The notes: generated by a model from the letters alone, not told the origin. A DNA stretch of 64,000 nucleotides from an uncultured Methanobrevibacter sp. (GCF_902784195.1 NZ_CACZTX010000009.1:183584-247583); one strand, 5' to 3'. Shown: positions 9,261-19,319, numbered from the stretch's first letter. Numbers and translations: made by a program.

Positions 9261-9641
9261 TCAAAAACCTCTAAATAAAGATTAATATTAAAAAAATAAT
9301 TTAATAATAATTACACATTAATTTTTAATGAATATTATATATAAATGTTTTTTAAAACTGTAAATAATACTTTAAAAACTTTTTTGAACTTAATTAAGTT
9401 AATAAATTGCCAAAATATGACTAATGGAAAAATAAAAACTAAAATGTGTAGAAATGAACAAAAAATATACATTTAAAACCTCTAAAAGACTTTTTAAAAT
9501 AGTAACTATATTAATGATTAAAAATAAAATAAGTAATGTTATTAAATTATAAGTTTATGAACTATTTTATAAAAAATTTTAAATTTATAATATTAACTAA
9601 ATTATTACTCAAAAGACATATTGAATCATTGGAGAAATTAT
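9261..9641. other. Divergent intergenic region
   Basis: Separates the minus-strand symporter from the plus-strand ligase. It holds the symporter promoter box at 9331-9350. A promoter for the ligase is not clear; several AT-rich candidates such as TTATAAGTTTATG near 9546-9558 exist. Confidence 0.4.
9331..9350 (-). promoter_or_regulatory. Archaeal BRE/TATA promoter box of the symporter gene
   Basis: Reads AAACATTTATATATAATATT on the minus strand, about 80 bases before the symporter ATG. The same AAACATTTATATAT element stands in front of two tRNA transcripts in this window (55551-55567 and 55854-55870), which supports its reading as a strong promoter. Confidence 0.6.
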
Positions 9642-10943
9642 ATGATTTGGAATGAAAATGCAGAATGTATGGGAAGGGAAGAGAAAGAAGAAATGCAGCT
9701 TGCCCTATTCCAACAACAAGTAAAGAGAGTTTATGAAAATGTACCCTTCTACAAGAAAAAGTTTGATGAAGCGGGATTCCATCCGGAGGACTTGAAAACT
9801 CTTGATGACATTAGCAAAATACCATTTACCACCAAAGCAGATTTAAGGGAAGCTTACCCATTCGGCTTATTTGCGGTGCCAGATGATGAGATCATAGAAA
9901 TCCACAGTACTTCTGGAACCACTGGAACCCCTGTTGTATCCGGATACACACAAAAGGACATTGACATTTGGGGAGAATGTACTGCAAGAGCTATTGCTAT
10001 GGCTGGAGGAGACAAAAACTCAAAAATCCAAAATTCATACGGATACGGATTATTTACAGGAGGTTTTGGAATCGACCACGGTGCAAAGGCAATGGGTGCA
10101 ACTGTTATACCAATGTCTTCAGGAAACACTGCAAGACAATTGAAGATTATGGAAGACTTCCAAAGCGATATCCTAACATGCACTCCTTCCTATGCAATGT
10201 ATTTAGCAGAATCCCTTGAAAAAGAAGGATTCAATGCAGAAAGCATCAGTTTGCATGCAGGAATTTTCGGAGCTGAGATGTGGACTGAAGAAATGAGACA
10301 TAGCTTAGAGGAAAAACTTGGAATTACTGCACATAACATTTACGGATTAACTGAATTGATGGGACCGGGAGTATCTACAGAATGTGAATACCAAACAGGA
10401 TTACATATACAAGAAGATCATTTCTATCCAGAAATCATCGACTCCGAAACTGGAGAAACCCTTGAAGATGGGCAAAAAGGGGAATTGGTCTTAACCAACC
10501 TTACAAGAGAAGGAATGCCAGTTATCAGATTCAGAACAAAAGACATCACTGCACTTAGAAGAGATAAATGTCCTTGTGGAAGAACCACTGTTAGAATGGA
10601 CAGAATCACTGGTAGAAGCGACGACATGTTAAAGATCAAGGGAGTAATGGTTTACCCATCTCAAATCGAAGCTGCCATCTTGCAAATCGAAGGATTAACT
10701 GCAAACTATCAAATTCATGTTTCCAGACCAAAAACACTTGATGAAATTGAAGTGAAAGTGGAAACTTCTCCAGAATTGTTCTCTGATGAAATGAAGAAGA
10801 TTGAAGAATTTGAAAGAAGAATTGCTAAGAAAATCCAAAGTGCAATTGGAATTAGTGTAGATGTAACTTTAGTAGAACCTGAATCCTTACCAAGAAGTGA
10901 AGGAAAAGCTATTAGAGTGATTGATGAGAGGAACTTTGATTAA
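9642..10943 (+). CDS. paaK: Phenylacetate-CoA ligase family enzyme
   Basis: An adenylate-forming enzyme of 433 residues that activates an aryl acid (phenylacetate or a related indole acid) with ATP and CoA. Motifs: the P-loop [15 protein letters not shown], the YGLTEL adenylation motif, [12 protein letters not shown] followed by a CPCGRT pair of cysteines, [16 protein letters not shown], and the C-terminal lysine motif [10 protein letters not shown]. The ATG at 9642 is chosen over a TTG seven codons upstream because GGAG stands 7 bases before it. It is followed by an ACT-domain gene, the usual pair in methanogens, where the ligase is thought to salvage aryl acids for aromatic amino-acid synthesis. 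Confidence 0.85.
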   Translation: MIWNENAECMGREEKEEMQLALFQQQVKRVYENVPFYKKKFDEAGFHPEDLKTLDDISKIPFTTKADLREAYPFGLFAVPDDEIIEIHSTSGTTGTPVVSGYTQKDIDIWGECTARAIAMAGGDKNSKIQNSYGYGLFTGGFGIDHGAKAMGATVIPMSSGNTARQLKIMEDFQSDILTCTPSYAMYLAESLEKEGFNAESISLHAGIFGAEMWTEEMRHSLEEKLGITAHNIYGLTELMGPGVSTECEYQTGLHIQEDHFYPEIIDSETGETLEDGQKGELVLTNLTREGMPVIRFRTKDITALRRDKCPCGRTTVRMDRITGRSDDMLKIKGVMVYPSQIEAAILQIEGLTANYQIHVSRPKTLDEIEVKVETSPELFSDEMKKIEEFERRIAKKIQSAIGISVDVTLVEPESLPRSEGKAIRVIDERNFD

Positions 10944-10992
10944 ATGAACTTTAATAAATATATTTTATATCAATTATTAAGAAAGTGATAAT

Positions 10993-11424
10993 ATGAGTGT
11001 AAAACAACTTTCCGTATTTCTTGAAAACAAAGAAGGAAAATTAAAAAAAGCTGTTAATGCAATGTCACAGGCAGGAGTGAACATTAGAGCTCTTTCCATT
11101 GCAGACAGTTCCAAATATGGAATTTTAAGATTAATCGTTTCAGACAATGAAGTGGCAATCAAAGCTTTAAAAGAAGAAAAATTCACAGTCAAAGAAACTG
11201 ATGTAATTGTTGTAGGGGTTAAAGACGAACCTAACGGCCTTAACACCATGCTTGAAATCCTTGAAAAGGAAAGCATAAATGTTGAATACCTATATGCATT
11301 CGTAAGCTCTAAAACAGATGAAGCTATTGTTGTCGTTAAAATCGAAAACTATGAAGACGGTGTAAAAGCATTGAAAGATGCAGATGCCAACCTATTATCC
11401 AAAGAAGATTTAGCCGAATTGTAA
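10993..11424 (+). CDS. Tandem ACT-domain protein
   Basis: A 143-residue protein of two ACT domains (about 1-70 and 72-143) and nothing else. The first begins QLSVFLENKEGKLKKAVNA with the usual GIN-like turn GVNIRALSIAD; the second contains VGVKDEPNGLNTMLEILEKE. ACT domains bind amino acids, so this is probably an aromatic amino-acid sensor for the preceding ligase, with which it forms an operon (gap about 50 bases, GTGAT ribosome binding site). Confidence 0.82.
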   Translation: MSVKQLSVFLENKEGKLKKAVNAMSQAGVNIRALSIADSSKYGILRLIVSDNEVAIKALKEEKFTVKETDVIVVGVKDEPNGLNTMLEILEKESINVEYLYAFVSSKTDEAIVVVKIENYEDGVKALKDADANLLSKEDLAEL

Positions 11425-11588
11425 ATCTTCTTATTTTCTCTTTTTTTAAAACTTTACTTTTTTAATTTTGCTATTTTCAGATTTTTTTTTATTATTTGTT
11501 TTTTATTTGCATATCTTTATCCTTTAATTGTTTTTTCTTGATTAATTTAAAAAAATTAATAATATGAAAATAAGATAAAAATAGCCTA

Positions 11589-11803
11589 ATAAAATAAAAA
11601 TAAGAAAAAAACAAACAAATAAAATAAAAATAAGAAAAAAACAAACAAATAAAATAAAAATAAGAAAAAAACAAACAAATAAAATAAAAATAAGAAAAAA
11701 TATAAAAGAAAAAATATAACTAAAAAGGACAAAATAAGAAAAAAACAAACAAATAAAATAAAAATAAGAAAAAATATAACTAAAAAGGACAAAATAAGTA
11801 AAA
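11589..11803. repeat. Tandem 30-base repeat array and a longer composite repeat
   Basis: Three exact copies of a 30-base unit (AAAATAAAAATAAGAAAAAA plus ACAAACAAAT) at 11591-11680, then a partial fourth. A second unit with the core ATATAACTAAAAAGGACAAAATAAG occurs twice (about 11715-11745 and 11775-11800), with another copy of the first unit between. No spacers, so not CRISPR. The remaining bases between 11425 and 11846 are T-rich termination sequence past the ACT gene and plain AT-rich DNA. Confidence 0.85.
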
Positions 11804-11846
11804 ATAGTTTAATAGAAAAATAAAAAAATATTCTATTAATAAAAAA

Positions 11847-12125
11847 TTAAAATTCTTTAAGCAATTCAACGATTTCCTCTCTGCCATATCCTAATTTAAC
11901 AAGAATAGCTTTGAGACTGTCAGAATCATCCCATTTAACTTCTTTCCATGCTTTAAAATCGTTTCTGATAATTGCATTGATTACTAATTGCATAGTAATG
12001 AAGTCATCACTTTCAACTACCATTAAAGCATCTTTTTTATTGAACTTTCCATCCGGATCCACTAAATCGTATTTACCGGTTTCTGAATCTAATTTCATTA
12101 TTGCACTGTCAATTTTAAAAGGCAT
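11847..12125 (-). CDS. Conserved-looking small protein of unknown function
   Basis: A 92-residue soluble protein I do not recognise. It starts MPFKIDSAIMKLDSETGKYD, has the segment KKDALMVVESDDFITMQLVI and ends with the helical GYGREEIVELLKEF. It looks like a real gene: balanced composition, and a GGTGT ribosome binding site 5 bases before the ATG. It follows carAB on the same strand but is cut off from it by a hairpin with T-runs at 12130-12175, so separate expression is likely. Confidence 0.6.
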   Translation of the reverse strand: MPFKIDSAIMKLDSETGKYDLVDPDGKFNKKDALMVVESDDFITMQLVINAIIRNDFKAWKEVKWDDSDSLKAILVKLGYGREEIVELLKEF

Positions 12126-12129
12126 TTTA

Positions 12130-12175
12130 ACACCACATAAAATAAATAAGAAAGAAAATGGAGAAAATCTCCATT
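12130..12175 (-). terminator. Terminator-like hairpin after carB
   Basis: Perfect 8-base arms AATGGAGA (12157-12164) and TCTCCATT (12168-12175) with a 3-base loop, followed on the minus strand by TTTCTTTCTTATTTATTTT. It lies 19 bases past the carB stop. Confidence 0.55.
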
Positions 12176-12193
12176 AATAAACTTCTAAAAAAT

Positions 12194-15100
12194 CTAAATA
12201 TTTGCTATATGATCATTTAATGATTTAACTTTTAATTCATTCTCTTTAACAGCTTCAATAGCATTTAATGCTGCTCTTGCTCCTGCTAAAGTTGTCACAT
12301 AAGGAATTCCAAGTTCAATAGCTAAACGTCTAATGGTATAACCATCTTTGGAAGCCTGTTCACCATGAGGAGTGTTTATGATCATATCAATCTTACCGTC
12401 TAAAATAGCTTCCTTGATGTTAGGGGTTCCTTGGGAAACTTTCTTAATTCTTGTAATAGGAACATCAAATATGGCATTAGCTGTACCTTTTGTAGCAAAT
12501 ATATTGAATCCTAAAGCATGAGCTTTTTCAGCTATTGGTTGGATCTTCTTTTGGTCCTGTTCCCTTACACTAATCAAAAGATTTCCTTCCTTAGGCAAGT
12601 CCATACCTGCTGAAAGCTGTGATTTATAGAAAGCAAGACCGAAGTTCTCGTCTATACCAATACTTTCACCAGTGGATTTCATTTCAGGACCTAAGATACT
12701 GTCGGATTCGGTTAATTTCAAGAATGGGAAAACAGATTCCTTAACAGCTACGTGATTAATCTTAATCTCTTTGGTTAAATTAAGGTCTTTGAGTTTTGCA
12801 CCCATCATCAATGAGGTTGCAACTTTTGCAAGAGGAACACCAATAGCTTTACTTACAAATGGAACTGTTCTACTTGCTCTTGGGTTAGCTTCAATGATGT
12901 AAACTTTCTCTTCATCTAATTTAACTGCATATTGAATGTTCATCAATCCAATAACATCTAATTCTAAAGCTAATTTTCTTGTATTTTCCCTAATGACTTC
13001 AAGCAAATGTTCTGGAATTGTTTGAGGAGGTATTACACATGCAGAGTCTCCAGAGTGAACACCTGCTTCCTCGATGTGTTCCATAATACCTGCAATGAAT
13101 ACATCTTCACCATCACATAAGAGGTCAACATCAAGTTCAACAGCATCTTCCAAGAACTTGTCTACAAGAATAGGGTGCTCTGGGGAAACCTTTACAGCTT
13201 CCTTCATATACTCTTCAAGTTCTTCTATACAGTAAACGATTTCCATTGCTCTTCCACCGATAACATATGATGGACGAACAAGAACTGGGAATCCAATTCT
13301 TTCAGCTGCTTCTCTTGCTTCATCAAAGGAATTAGCCAATCCATAAGGAGCTTGACGAATATTCAAATCGTTAAGCACTTCGGTGAATCTTTCTCTGTCT
13401 TCCACTCTGTCAATGCTTTCATATGGAGTACCGAAGATTTTGACTCCTGCTTTTGCAAGAGGGACAGATAGGTTAATTGAAGTTTGACCACCGAATTGAA
13501 CGATTACACCTTCAGGTTCAACTTGTTCAATGATTCCCATAATGTCTTCAAAGGTTAATGGTTCGAAGAACAGTTCATCTGAAATGTCATAATCAGTACT
13601 TACAGTTTCAGGGTTGTTGTTTACAAGGATAGTTTCAATTCCTTGATCTTTTAATGCGAGAGAGGAGTGTACACAACAGTAATCGAACTCAATACCTTGT
13701 CCAATTCTAATTGGACCTGCACCAATAATCAAGATTTTCTTGTTATCTGTTTTAATGAGTTCATTACCTTTGTCATAACTACTGTAATAATATGGAGTTT
13801 TTGCTTCAAACTCTGCTGCACAGGTATCTACCATCTTATAGGATGGCTTGATGTCAAACTTATCAAGAAGTGCTTTTACATCTTCTTCTTTAATTCCTGC
13901 GAGTTTTGCAAGAGTGAAGTTAGAGAATCCTAATTTTTTAGCCTTAAGCAAGAATTTTTCATCTTCAAGTGCTTCTTTTGTTACTTGCTTTTCAAACTCT
14001 ACTATGTTTTCGATTTTGTATAAGAAGAATGCATCCATTTTGGAAAGTTCTGCAAGTTCTTCTACACTTCTTCCATCTTTTATAGCGGAGTACATGTGGA
14101 ATAATCTTTCATCAGTAGGATTTGCTAAATTATCTTCAGTGTATTCTAAATATTCAAATCCATGCAATCCAATGTCTAAGGAACGAATAGCCTTTTGAAT
14201 AGCTTCCTCATAGGTTCTACCAATAGCCATTACTTCCCCGGTCGCTTTCATTTGAACTCCGATTTTTCTGTCAATTCCTTTGAACTTGTCAAATGGCCAT
14301 CTTGGGATTTTCACTACGATATAATCGATGGATGGTTCAAAGGAAGCAGGAGTTTCCTTGGTAATGTCATTTCTGATTTCATCTAAAGTGAGTCCAAGTG
14401 CAACTTTTGAAGAGATCTTTGCAATTGGGTAACCTGTTGCCTTAGATGCAAGTGCACTACTTCTACTTACACGAGGGTTTACTTCAATGATCTTATATTC
14501 ATTGGTTTCAGGGTTTAAAGCGAATTGGATGTTACATCCACCATTAATTCCCAAGTTTCTAATAATCTTGATGGAAGCGTCCCTTAATCTTTGGCATACT
14601 TCATCATTAAGGTTTTGAATAGGAGCAACTACAATACTGTCTCCGGTATGTATACCCATTGGGTCCACATTTTCCATGTTACATACAATGATACAGGTAT
14701 CGTTCTTATCCCTCATTACCTCAAATTCGATTTCTTTCCATCCAAGAACGGATTCATCGATTAAAACTTGGTTAATGTAACTCATGTCAAGACCATGAGT
14801 TGTAACTTCGATAAGCTCTTCCTTATTATGAGCCACTCCACCACCAGTACCACCCAAGGTGAATGCAGGACGTACAATTACAGGATAACCGATTTCCTCA
14901 ACAGCCTCTAAAGCCTCTTCAACAGATTCAACTGCATGACATTTAGGAATAGGTTCATCTAACCTATCCATAAAGTTCGCAAACAGGTCTCTGTCTTCCA
15001 CATCTGCAATGGTTTGAACATCAGAACCAATGACCTTAATGCCTTCCAATAGTCCTAATTTTCCAAGTTCAGTTGCAATGTTTAAACCGGTTTGTCCACC

Positions 15101-15370
15101 CATAGTAGGCAAAATAGCATCAATATTCTCTTTTTCAATAATCTGAGCAACAAGTTCTGCGGTTAACGGTTCAGTATAAATAGTATCTGCCATATCCATA
15201 TCAGTTTGAATGGTAGCAGGATTACTGTTTACAAGAACAGTTTCCAATCCCTCTTCTCTAAGTGATTTACAAGCTTGAGAACCAGAGTAGTCAAACTCAG
15301 CAGCCTGACCAATCTGAATAGGCCCAGAACCAATTATAAGCACTTTTTTAATATCCTCATCAACAGGCAT
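12194..15370 (-). CDS. carB: Carbamoyl-phosphate synthase large subunit
   Basis: The 1058-residue synthetase subunit makes carbamoyl phosphate from bicarbonate, ammonia (from CarA) and two ATP for arginine and pyrimidine synthesis. It has two homologous ATP-grasp halves (first: IIGSGPIQIGQAAEFDYSG, RPAFTLGGTGGG; second: IIGAGPIRIGQGIEFDYCC, RPSYVIGGRAM), an oligomerisation region between them, and a C-terminal MGS-like allosteric domain with FATKGTA. Length is the family's usual. The ATG ending at 15370 is preferred over a TTG five codons upstream because AGAGG stands 5 bases before it. carA lies upstream on the same strand with a gap of about 110 bases. Confidence 0.95.
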   Translation of the reverse strand: MPVDEDIKKVLIIGSGPIQIGQAAEFDYSGSQACKSLREEGLETVLVNSNPATIQTDMDMADTIYTEPLTAELVAQIIEKENIDAILPTMGGQTGLNIATELGKLGLLEGIKVIGSDVQTIADVEDRDLFANFMDRLDEPIPKCHAVESVEEALEAVEEIGYPVIVRPAFTLGGTGGGVAHNKEELIEVTTHGLDMSYINQVLIDESVLGWKEIEFEVMRDKNDTCIIVCNMENVDPMGIHTGDSIVVAPIQNLNDEVCQRLRDASIKIIRNLGINGGCNIQFALNPETNEYKIIEVNPRVSRSSALASKATGYPIAKISSKVALGLTLDEIRNDITKETPASFEPSIDYIVVKIPRWPFDKFKGIDRKIGVQMKATGEVMAIGRTYEEAIQKAIRSLDIGLHGFEYLEYTEDNLANPTDERLFHMYSAIKDGRSVEELAELSKMDAFFLYKIENIVEFEKQVTKEALEDEKFLLKAKKLGFSNFTLAKLAGIKEEDVKALLDKFDIKPSYKMVDTCAAEFEAKTPYYYSSYDKGNELIKTDNKKILIIGAGPIRIGQGIEFDYCCVHSSLALKDQGIETILVNNNPETVSTDYDISDELFFEPLTFEDIMGIIEQVEPEGVIVQFGGQTSINLSVPLAKAGVKIFGTPYESIDRVEDRERFTEVLNDLNIRQAPYGLANSFDEAREAAERIGFPVLVRPSYVIGGRAMEIVYCIEELEEYMKEAVKVSPEHPILVDKFLEDAVELDVDLLCDGEDVFIAGIMEHIEEAGVHSGDSACVIPPQTIPEHLLEVIRENTRKLALELDVIGLMNIQYAVKLDEEKVYIIEANPRASRTVPFVSKAIGVPLAKVATSLMMGAKLKDLNLTKEIKINHVAVKESVFPFLKLTESDSILGPEMKSTGESIGIDENFGLAFYKSQLSAGMDLPKEGNLLISVREQDQKKIQPIAEKAHALGFNIFATKGTANAIFDVPITRIKKVSQGTPNIKEAILDGKIDMIINTPHGEQASKDGYTIRRLAIELGIPYVTTLAGARAALNAIEAVKENELKVKSLNDHIANI

Positions 15371-15478
15371 ATTATCCTCTCTCAATCCACATTAAAGTAA
15401 TAATTTTATAATTTTTAAAATTTTAATAATTTAATAATCAATTAAATATAATCAATTAAATACAATGAAATTCAAATC

Positions 15479-16558
15479 CTAGTACTCCTTAATCATTTTT
15501 CCAAACTCTTCAAACAAGACTCTTGTATCATTTGGACCAGGACCAGATTCTGGATGGTATTGGATAGTTCTTAAAGGCAATTCCTTATGCAAGAATCCTT
15601 CAGGAGTACCATCGTTCAAGTTAATTTGGGTCAATTCCAAATCAGTGCCCTTTAATGAATCCGGATCTACAGCAAATCCATGATTTTGAGAAGTGATGAA
15701 CACTTTTCCAGTTTGCAAGTCCTTTACTGGTTGGTTTGCTCCCCTGTGACCAAATTTCATTTTATAAGTGGTAGCACCAAATGTCTTTGCAATTACATGC
15801 TGACCCATACAAATACCAAACACTGGGAACTTGTTAATTAATTTACCCACATTTGCAATTGTGTCAGTCAATCTTTCTGGGTTTCCAGGACCTGGAGATA
15901 CCATAAGTCCATTTACACCATAATCCAAAATGGTTTGATAATCAGTATCGTAAGGGAATAAAGCAACACCAATATCATTTTCCAAGAAACAATTAATGAT
16001 ATTCTTTTTAACACCACAATCAAGAATAGCTACAGTTTTATCAAAGTCTCCGAAAGTCTTTACTTCAGGAGTTGACACTAAAGGAACCAAGTCTAAATCA
16101 ATAATGCTTTTATGCTCTTGAGCACGAGCCACAAGTTCATCATCATCAATTTCTTCAGTCGCTAATGCCGCTTTAAGAGAACCTTTTTCACGAATCTTCA
16201 AAGTTAAGTCTCTTGTGTCGATATCTTCAATTCCAGGTACTTTAAACTCTTTTAAAAAGTCATCTAAAGTCTTTTTAGTACCGAAATTGGATAATTTTTT
16301 ACAAGCTTCTCTTACTACAAAACCTTCAACCTGTACCTTATCGGATTGATACCATTCCTCACTGACTCCATAGTTACCTTCCAAAGGATAAGTGGACATT
16401 AATATTTGTCCTTTGAAAGACGGGTCAGTAAGCGCTTCGGTATAACCAGACATACCGGTTGAGAAAGCAAGCTCACCTACAGTTACTGTTTCATAACCAA
16501 AGGCTTCACCTTTTAGAACAGTTCCATCTTCTAAAGCTAATTTTGCTTCATTTCCCAT
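15479..16558 (-). CDS. carA: Carbamoyl-phosphate synthase small subunit (glutaminase)
   Basis: The 359-residue subunit releases ammonia from glutamine and channels it to CarB. It has the N-terminal CarA domain (ALEDGTVLKGEAFGYE; TGMSGYTEALTDPSFKGQIL) and a C-terminal class I glutamine amidotransferase domain with the nucleophile in FGICMGQH and the catalytic His-Glu in QYHPESGPGPND. GGTGAA precedes the start. It is the first gene of carAB. Confidence 0.95.
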   Translation of the reverse strand: MGNEAKLALEDGTVLKGEAFGYETVTVGELAFSTGMSGYTEALTDPSFKGQILMSTYPLEGNYGVSEEWYQSDKVQVEGFVVREACKKLSNFGTKKTLDDFLKEFKVPGIEDIDTRDLTLKIREKGSLKAALATEEIDDDELVARAQEHKSIIDLDLVPLVSTPEVKTFGDFDKTVAILDCGVKKNIINCFLENDIGVALFPYDTDYQTILDYGVNGLMVSPGPGNPERLTDTIANVGKLINKFPVFGICMGQHVIAKTFGATTYKMKFGHRGANQPVKDLQTGKVFITSQNHGFAVDPDSLKGTDLELTQINLNDGTPEGFLHKELPLRTIQYHPESGPGPNDTRVLFEEFGKMIKEY

Positions 16559-16999
16559 ATTTTCACCATTTTATTCATTGTATTTAATCTAAAATAATCA
16601 TCAAATTAAATAGCAATCTAAAGTATTTTCCATAAAAAATGATACTTTTTGCTAAATTAATTTACCTTAATTATTTATGTAATTTATTTAATTTAAACTA
16701 TTCTATAAATCCGATTTTTATAAAAAAATCTTATGAAAAATTCATAGAATTTAATCAAATTTCAACTAAATATTACATTATAATATAATATCTATTATAC
16801 AAAATATTTTAAGTTATCTATTGAAAAAATAAATTTTAAAAAAATAGTTTAAGAATAGTTTAATTGTTAATAAAAAATAACTGATTTTTAATAAAGATTG
16901 AACAAGAATCAATAAAAAAATAAAAAATAAAAAACAAAACTTTTGAGTTAAACTTAAAATTAAACTTTGAGTAAATTTGAGTTAAATCTTGAGTAGAAA
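16559..16999. other. Intergenic region upstream of carA
   Basis: No gene seen. It should carry the carA promoter, but no single TATA box stands out. Near 16940-16995 the motif TTGAGTTAAA or close variants recurs about four times (ends of lines of AACTTTTGAGTTAAAC, TTTGAGTAAATTTGAGTTAAATC), just past the stop of the next gene, followed on the minus strand by T-runs that could terminate it. Confidence 0.4.
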
Positions 17000-17605
17000 T
17001 CAGCGTTCCTCAGTAGAACATCTATCAAATTTCATTTGCTTTGAAATCTCTTTTTTACGTTTTTGGGAAATTTCAGCATTCATTTGATTCATGAAATTGT
17101 CAAATTTTTCAGACCCCCTAGAATCATTATCATTTCCATCCAAATAATCCTTTTCATTTGATTTGATGAAATCTGATTTGTTTAGATTAGATTTGATCAT
17201 GGAATGTCTTACAACCAATTCATCATAGAACCATCTGACTGCAAATCCATCAGAACTGCTTAAAGAGATTAAATGCTTGGTATAGCCATTTTTTGAATAA
17301 ACAATTACTATAGAAGAATATAATGAAGACAAATCAGACTTATTAAGTTTCAAGTCAATGATTTCGCTATAAAAAATCTTAAGGGAACCCATGGATTTAC
17401 GTTGAAGCAATGATTTCTTTTTCAATAAGATATGATTCTCTTCAAGTGAGGTTTCAGAGATGATGTTTGAACTCATGCAGGATTTGGAAAAAGCTTGAAA
17501 GTTCAAAGTTTGCCCATCATCTTTAGAGCTTAATCTCTTTTGTGAAAAAGAAAAATTAAGAAGATATCTAGAATCTGGAGAGTAATTAGAATTATTTTTT
17601 TCCAT
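17000..17605 (-). CDS. Hypothetical soluble protein, possible PH-like domain
   Basis: The ATG ending at 17605 is preferred over a frame opening 12 codons upstream because GTGAT lies just before it; this gives 201 residues. The protein is polar and Ser/Lys-rich, with no membrane segment. The central part (LLQRKSMGSLKIFYSEIIDL, then SLYSSIVIVYSKNGYTKHLI) alternates strands like the PH-like domains of small bacterial and archaeal proteins, and the next segment FAVRWFYDELVVRH looks like its closing helix. That reading is tentative. The last 50 residues are charged and probably disordered. It is 48 bases behind the next membrane-protein gene and probably shares its transcript. Confidence 0.5.
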   Translation of the reverse strand: MEKNNSNYSPDSRYLLNFSFSQKRLSSKDDGQTLNFQAFSKSCMSSNIISETSLEENHILLKKKSLLQRKSMGSLKIFYSEIIDLKLNKSDLSSLYSSIVIVYSKNGYTKHLISLSSSDGFAVRWFYDELVVRHSMIKSNLNKSDFIKSNEKDYLDGNDNDSRGSEKFDNFMNQMNAEISQKRKKEISKQMKFDRCSTEER

Positions 17606-17653
17606 AATATCACAAAGAATAAAAACTATTAAATTAATCATTAAAATGAAATA

Positions 17654-18058
17654 TTAAATTGAAGTATTAATTTTCCCCTCTAAAAAGTACAATAAAATTA
17701 TGTAAATCACCATTGACCCAAAATAGCAGATAACATCAATAATGTCAAATATTGCTCCTGCTTTAATGTACAATGCCACATATTCCCATACAAATGAAGC
17801 TAAGATAGTCACGATAATTATTAGCCATACATTAGTCAACTTATAAGGGTAAATTAGATTTAAAAAGCTTAATAACACAACAATAGCTAAAAAATCATTG
17901 AAATAAAACATGAAAAACCAATTGATTTCATGCAAGAAATGATTGTTCAATAAGTAAAGGGACAACCCTACGATCAAAATAATGAGATTATATATTCTAA
18001 ATCTTTCATTATTTTTCTCAAATGAAAATCTTTTTAATAAATTATCTAAATTAAACAT
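17654..18058 (-). CDS. Four-helix membrane protein of unknown function
   Basis: A 134-residue protein with a charged N-terminus (FNLDNLLKRFSFEKNNERF) and about four hydrophobic helices, including YNLIILIVGLSLYLL, FLAIVVLLSFLNLIYPY, VWLIIIVTILASFVWEYV and SMVIYIILLYFLEG. The WEY and FDIIDVICYFG pattern between helices 3 and 4 recalls small VanZ-like membrane proteins, but I do not assign a family. It lies in a minus-strand run with the two neighbouring small genes. Confidence 0.55.
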   Translation of the reverse strand: MFNLDNLLKRFSFEKNNERFRIYNLIILIVGLSLYLLNNHFLHEINWFFMFYFNDFLAIVVLLSFLNLIYPYKLTNVWLIIIVTILASFVWEYVALYIKAGAIFDIIDVICYFGSMVIYIILLYFLEGKINTSI

Positions 18059-18098
18059 TCAAATCAAATAGATCATGAAAGTAAATCAAACTTTTTAA

Positions 18099-18335
18099 TT
18101 AATCAAAAGTCATTATAAAAATAGCCACCAATAAAACAATAACCATTAGAATAATCAATAAAGAAGTGTTATTTAATGAAATGGATTTATAAAACCCATT
18201 AACGCTTCCTTGATTATCATATCCATTATCGTATTCCTTTTGATTAAAATCACCTTGGTAATCACCATTATCTGTTTCTATAATCTGAGTATCCTTTACT
18301 TCATAATCTTCAATATCAATAATGCCATCAGCCAT
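18099..18335 (-). CDS. Small tail-anchored membrane protein
   Basis: A 78-residue protein with an acidic, Asp/Asn/Gln-rich soluble N-terminal half and one C-terminal helix (about 53-76, TSLLIILMVIVLLVAIFIMT). A good GTGAT ribosome binding site stands before the ATG. Function unknown; it is the first gene of a minus-strand run of three. Confidence 0.5.
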   Translation of the reverse strand: MADGIIDIEDYEVKDTQIIETDNGDYQGDFNQKEYDNGYDNQGSVNGFYKSISLNNTSLLIILMVIVLLVAIFIMTFD

Positions 18336-18396
18336 ATTATCACATTATGCATTTCATAAAAATATCTTTATATACTATACCAATACATTGTTCTAT

Positions 18397-18461
18397 TTTC
18401 ACTAATTAAAAATTTAAAATCTTTTTTTAATTTCACTAATTAAAAATTTATAAATCTTTTT
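18397..18461. repeat. Direct repeat of about 32 bases in a divergent promoter region
   Basis: TTTCACTAATTAAAAATTTA followed by AATCTTTTTT occurs at about 18397-18428 and again, with minor changes, at 18431-18461, between the minus-strand small membrane gene and the plus-strand zinc-ribbon gene. Confidence 0.7.
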
Positions 18462-18565
18462 ATAAATAATTGTTCTTAATTATAATTATAGATATCTATA
18501 AAAATAATTAAAATAATAATTAAATTATATTTAGTTTATGACAATTTAAAGCTGAAGGTGAAACA

Positions 18566-18796
18566 ATGAACCAATTTTGTCCAAAGTGTGGGGCAAAACT
18601 TTATGATATCAACGCTAAGTTTTGCAGCCAATGCGGAGCTAATTTAAGTGAAAAGAAGGAAATCAACCCTAAGGACTTACCTGAAGAGCGAATTGACTTA
18701 AGGGAAGGCATGACCAATAGAAATACTGGAATGTGGAAATCAACCAAATGGGGAAGGCGAAAGAAAAAACCAGTGAATTGGGATATGGAAAAATAG
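18566..18796 (+). CDS. Zinc-ribbon protein
   Basis: A 76-residue protein with an N-terminal double zinc knuckle: CPKCG (residues 5-9) and CSQCG (about 21-25), the zinc-ribbon form common in Methanobrevibacter. The rest is basic and polar, with a WKSTKWGRRKKK stretch that could contact nucleic acid or membrane. GGTGAAAC precedes the ATG. Function unknown. Confidence 0.65.
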   Translation: MNQFCPKCGAKLYDINAKFCSQCGANLSEKKEINPKDLPEERIDLREGMTNRNTGMWKSTKWGRRKKKPVNWDMEK

Positions 18797-18876
18797 TTTT
18801 TATTTATTGCTCAGTAAAAAAAAAATTAAAATTATACAAAAATTAATTAAAACTGATGATTATTGGAGATTACAAA

Positions 18877-19224
18877 ATGAAAACAAAAGAGGAAATTGGA
18901 GAAAAAATTGAAGTATTAAATGATAAGATTGCAGGGTTAAGAGCTGAAGAAGATAATCTAACAAATGAACTTAAGGTAATCCTTGCAGGATCCGAATTGC
19001 AATCAATCATGTTAACAAGCACTTTAGTTAGCTCTGAAAGCCAAGTTCGTGACTTGCTTGAAAAATTTGAACAAAGGGCAGAGGAACTAAATGAAAAATA
19101 TGAAGAAGCATCCATTGCAGGAAATGCAGAAATGAAAAACCAAATTCATGCTATGATTTGGACAAATGACATTAGATTAGACACCATCAAATGGGTTCTT
19201 GAAGAAGATGAAGAAGAAATCTAA
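18877..19224 (+). CDS. Small coiled-coil protein
   Basis: The ATG at 18877 is preferred over one seven codons upstream because GGAGAT stands 6 bases before it; this gives 115 residues. Almost the whole protein is predicted helix with heptad character (EEIGEKIEVLNDKIAGLRAE; LLEKFEQRAEELNEKYEEA), ending with WVLEEDEEEI. No family recognised. It follows the zinc-ribbon gene on the same strand. Confidence 0.55.
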   Translation: MKTKEEIGEKIEVLNDKIAGLRAEEDNLTNELKVILAGSELQSIMLTSTLVSSESQVRDLLEKFEQRAEELNEKYEEASIAGNAEMKNQIHAMIWTNDIRLDTIKWVLEEDEEEI

Positions 19225-19319
19225 TTAAAAATTTTATATTAAAAAGTTTATATTCAAAAGGTTATATTTGAATATTTATTAAAATATTATATTTACTTGT
19301 ATTATTAAGAGATAAGACT

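Noticed and set aside
11589..11803. CRISPR array
   Set aside because: Repeats are head to tail without unique spacers, and no cas genes are near.
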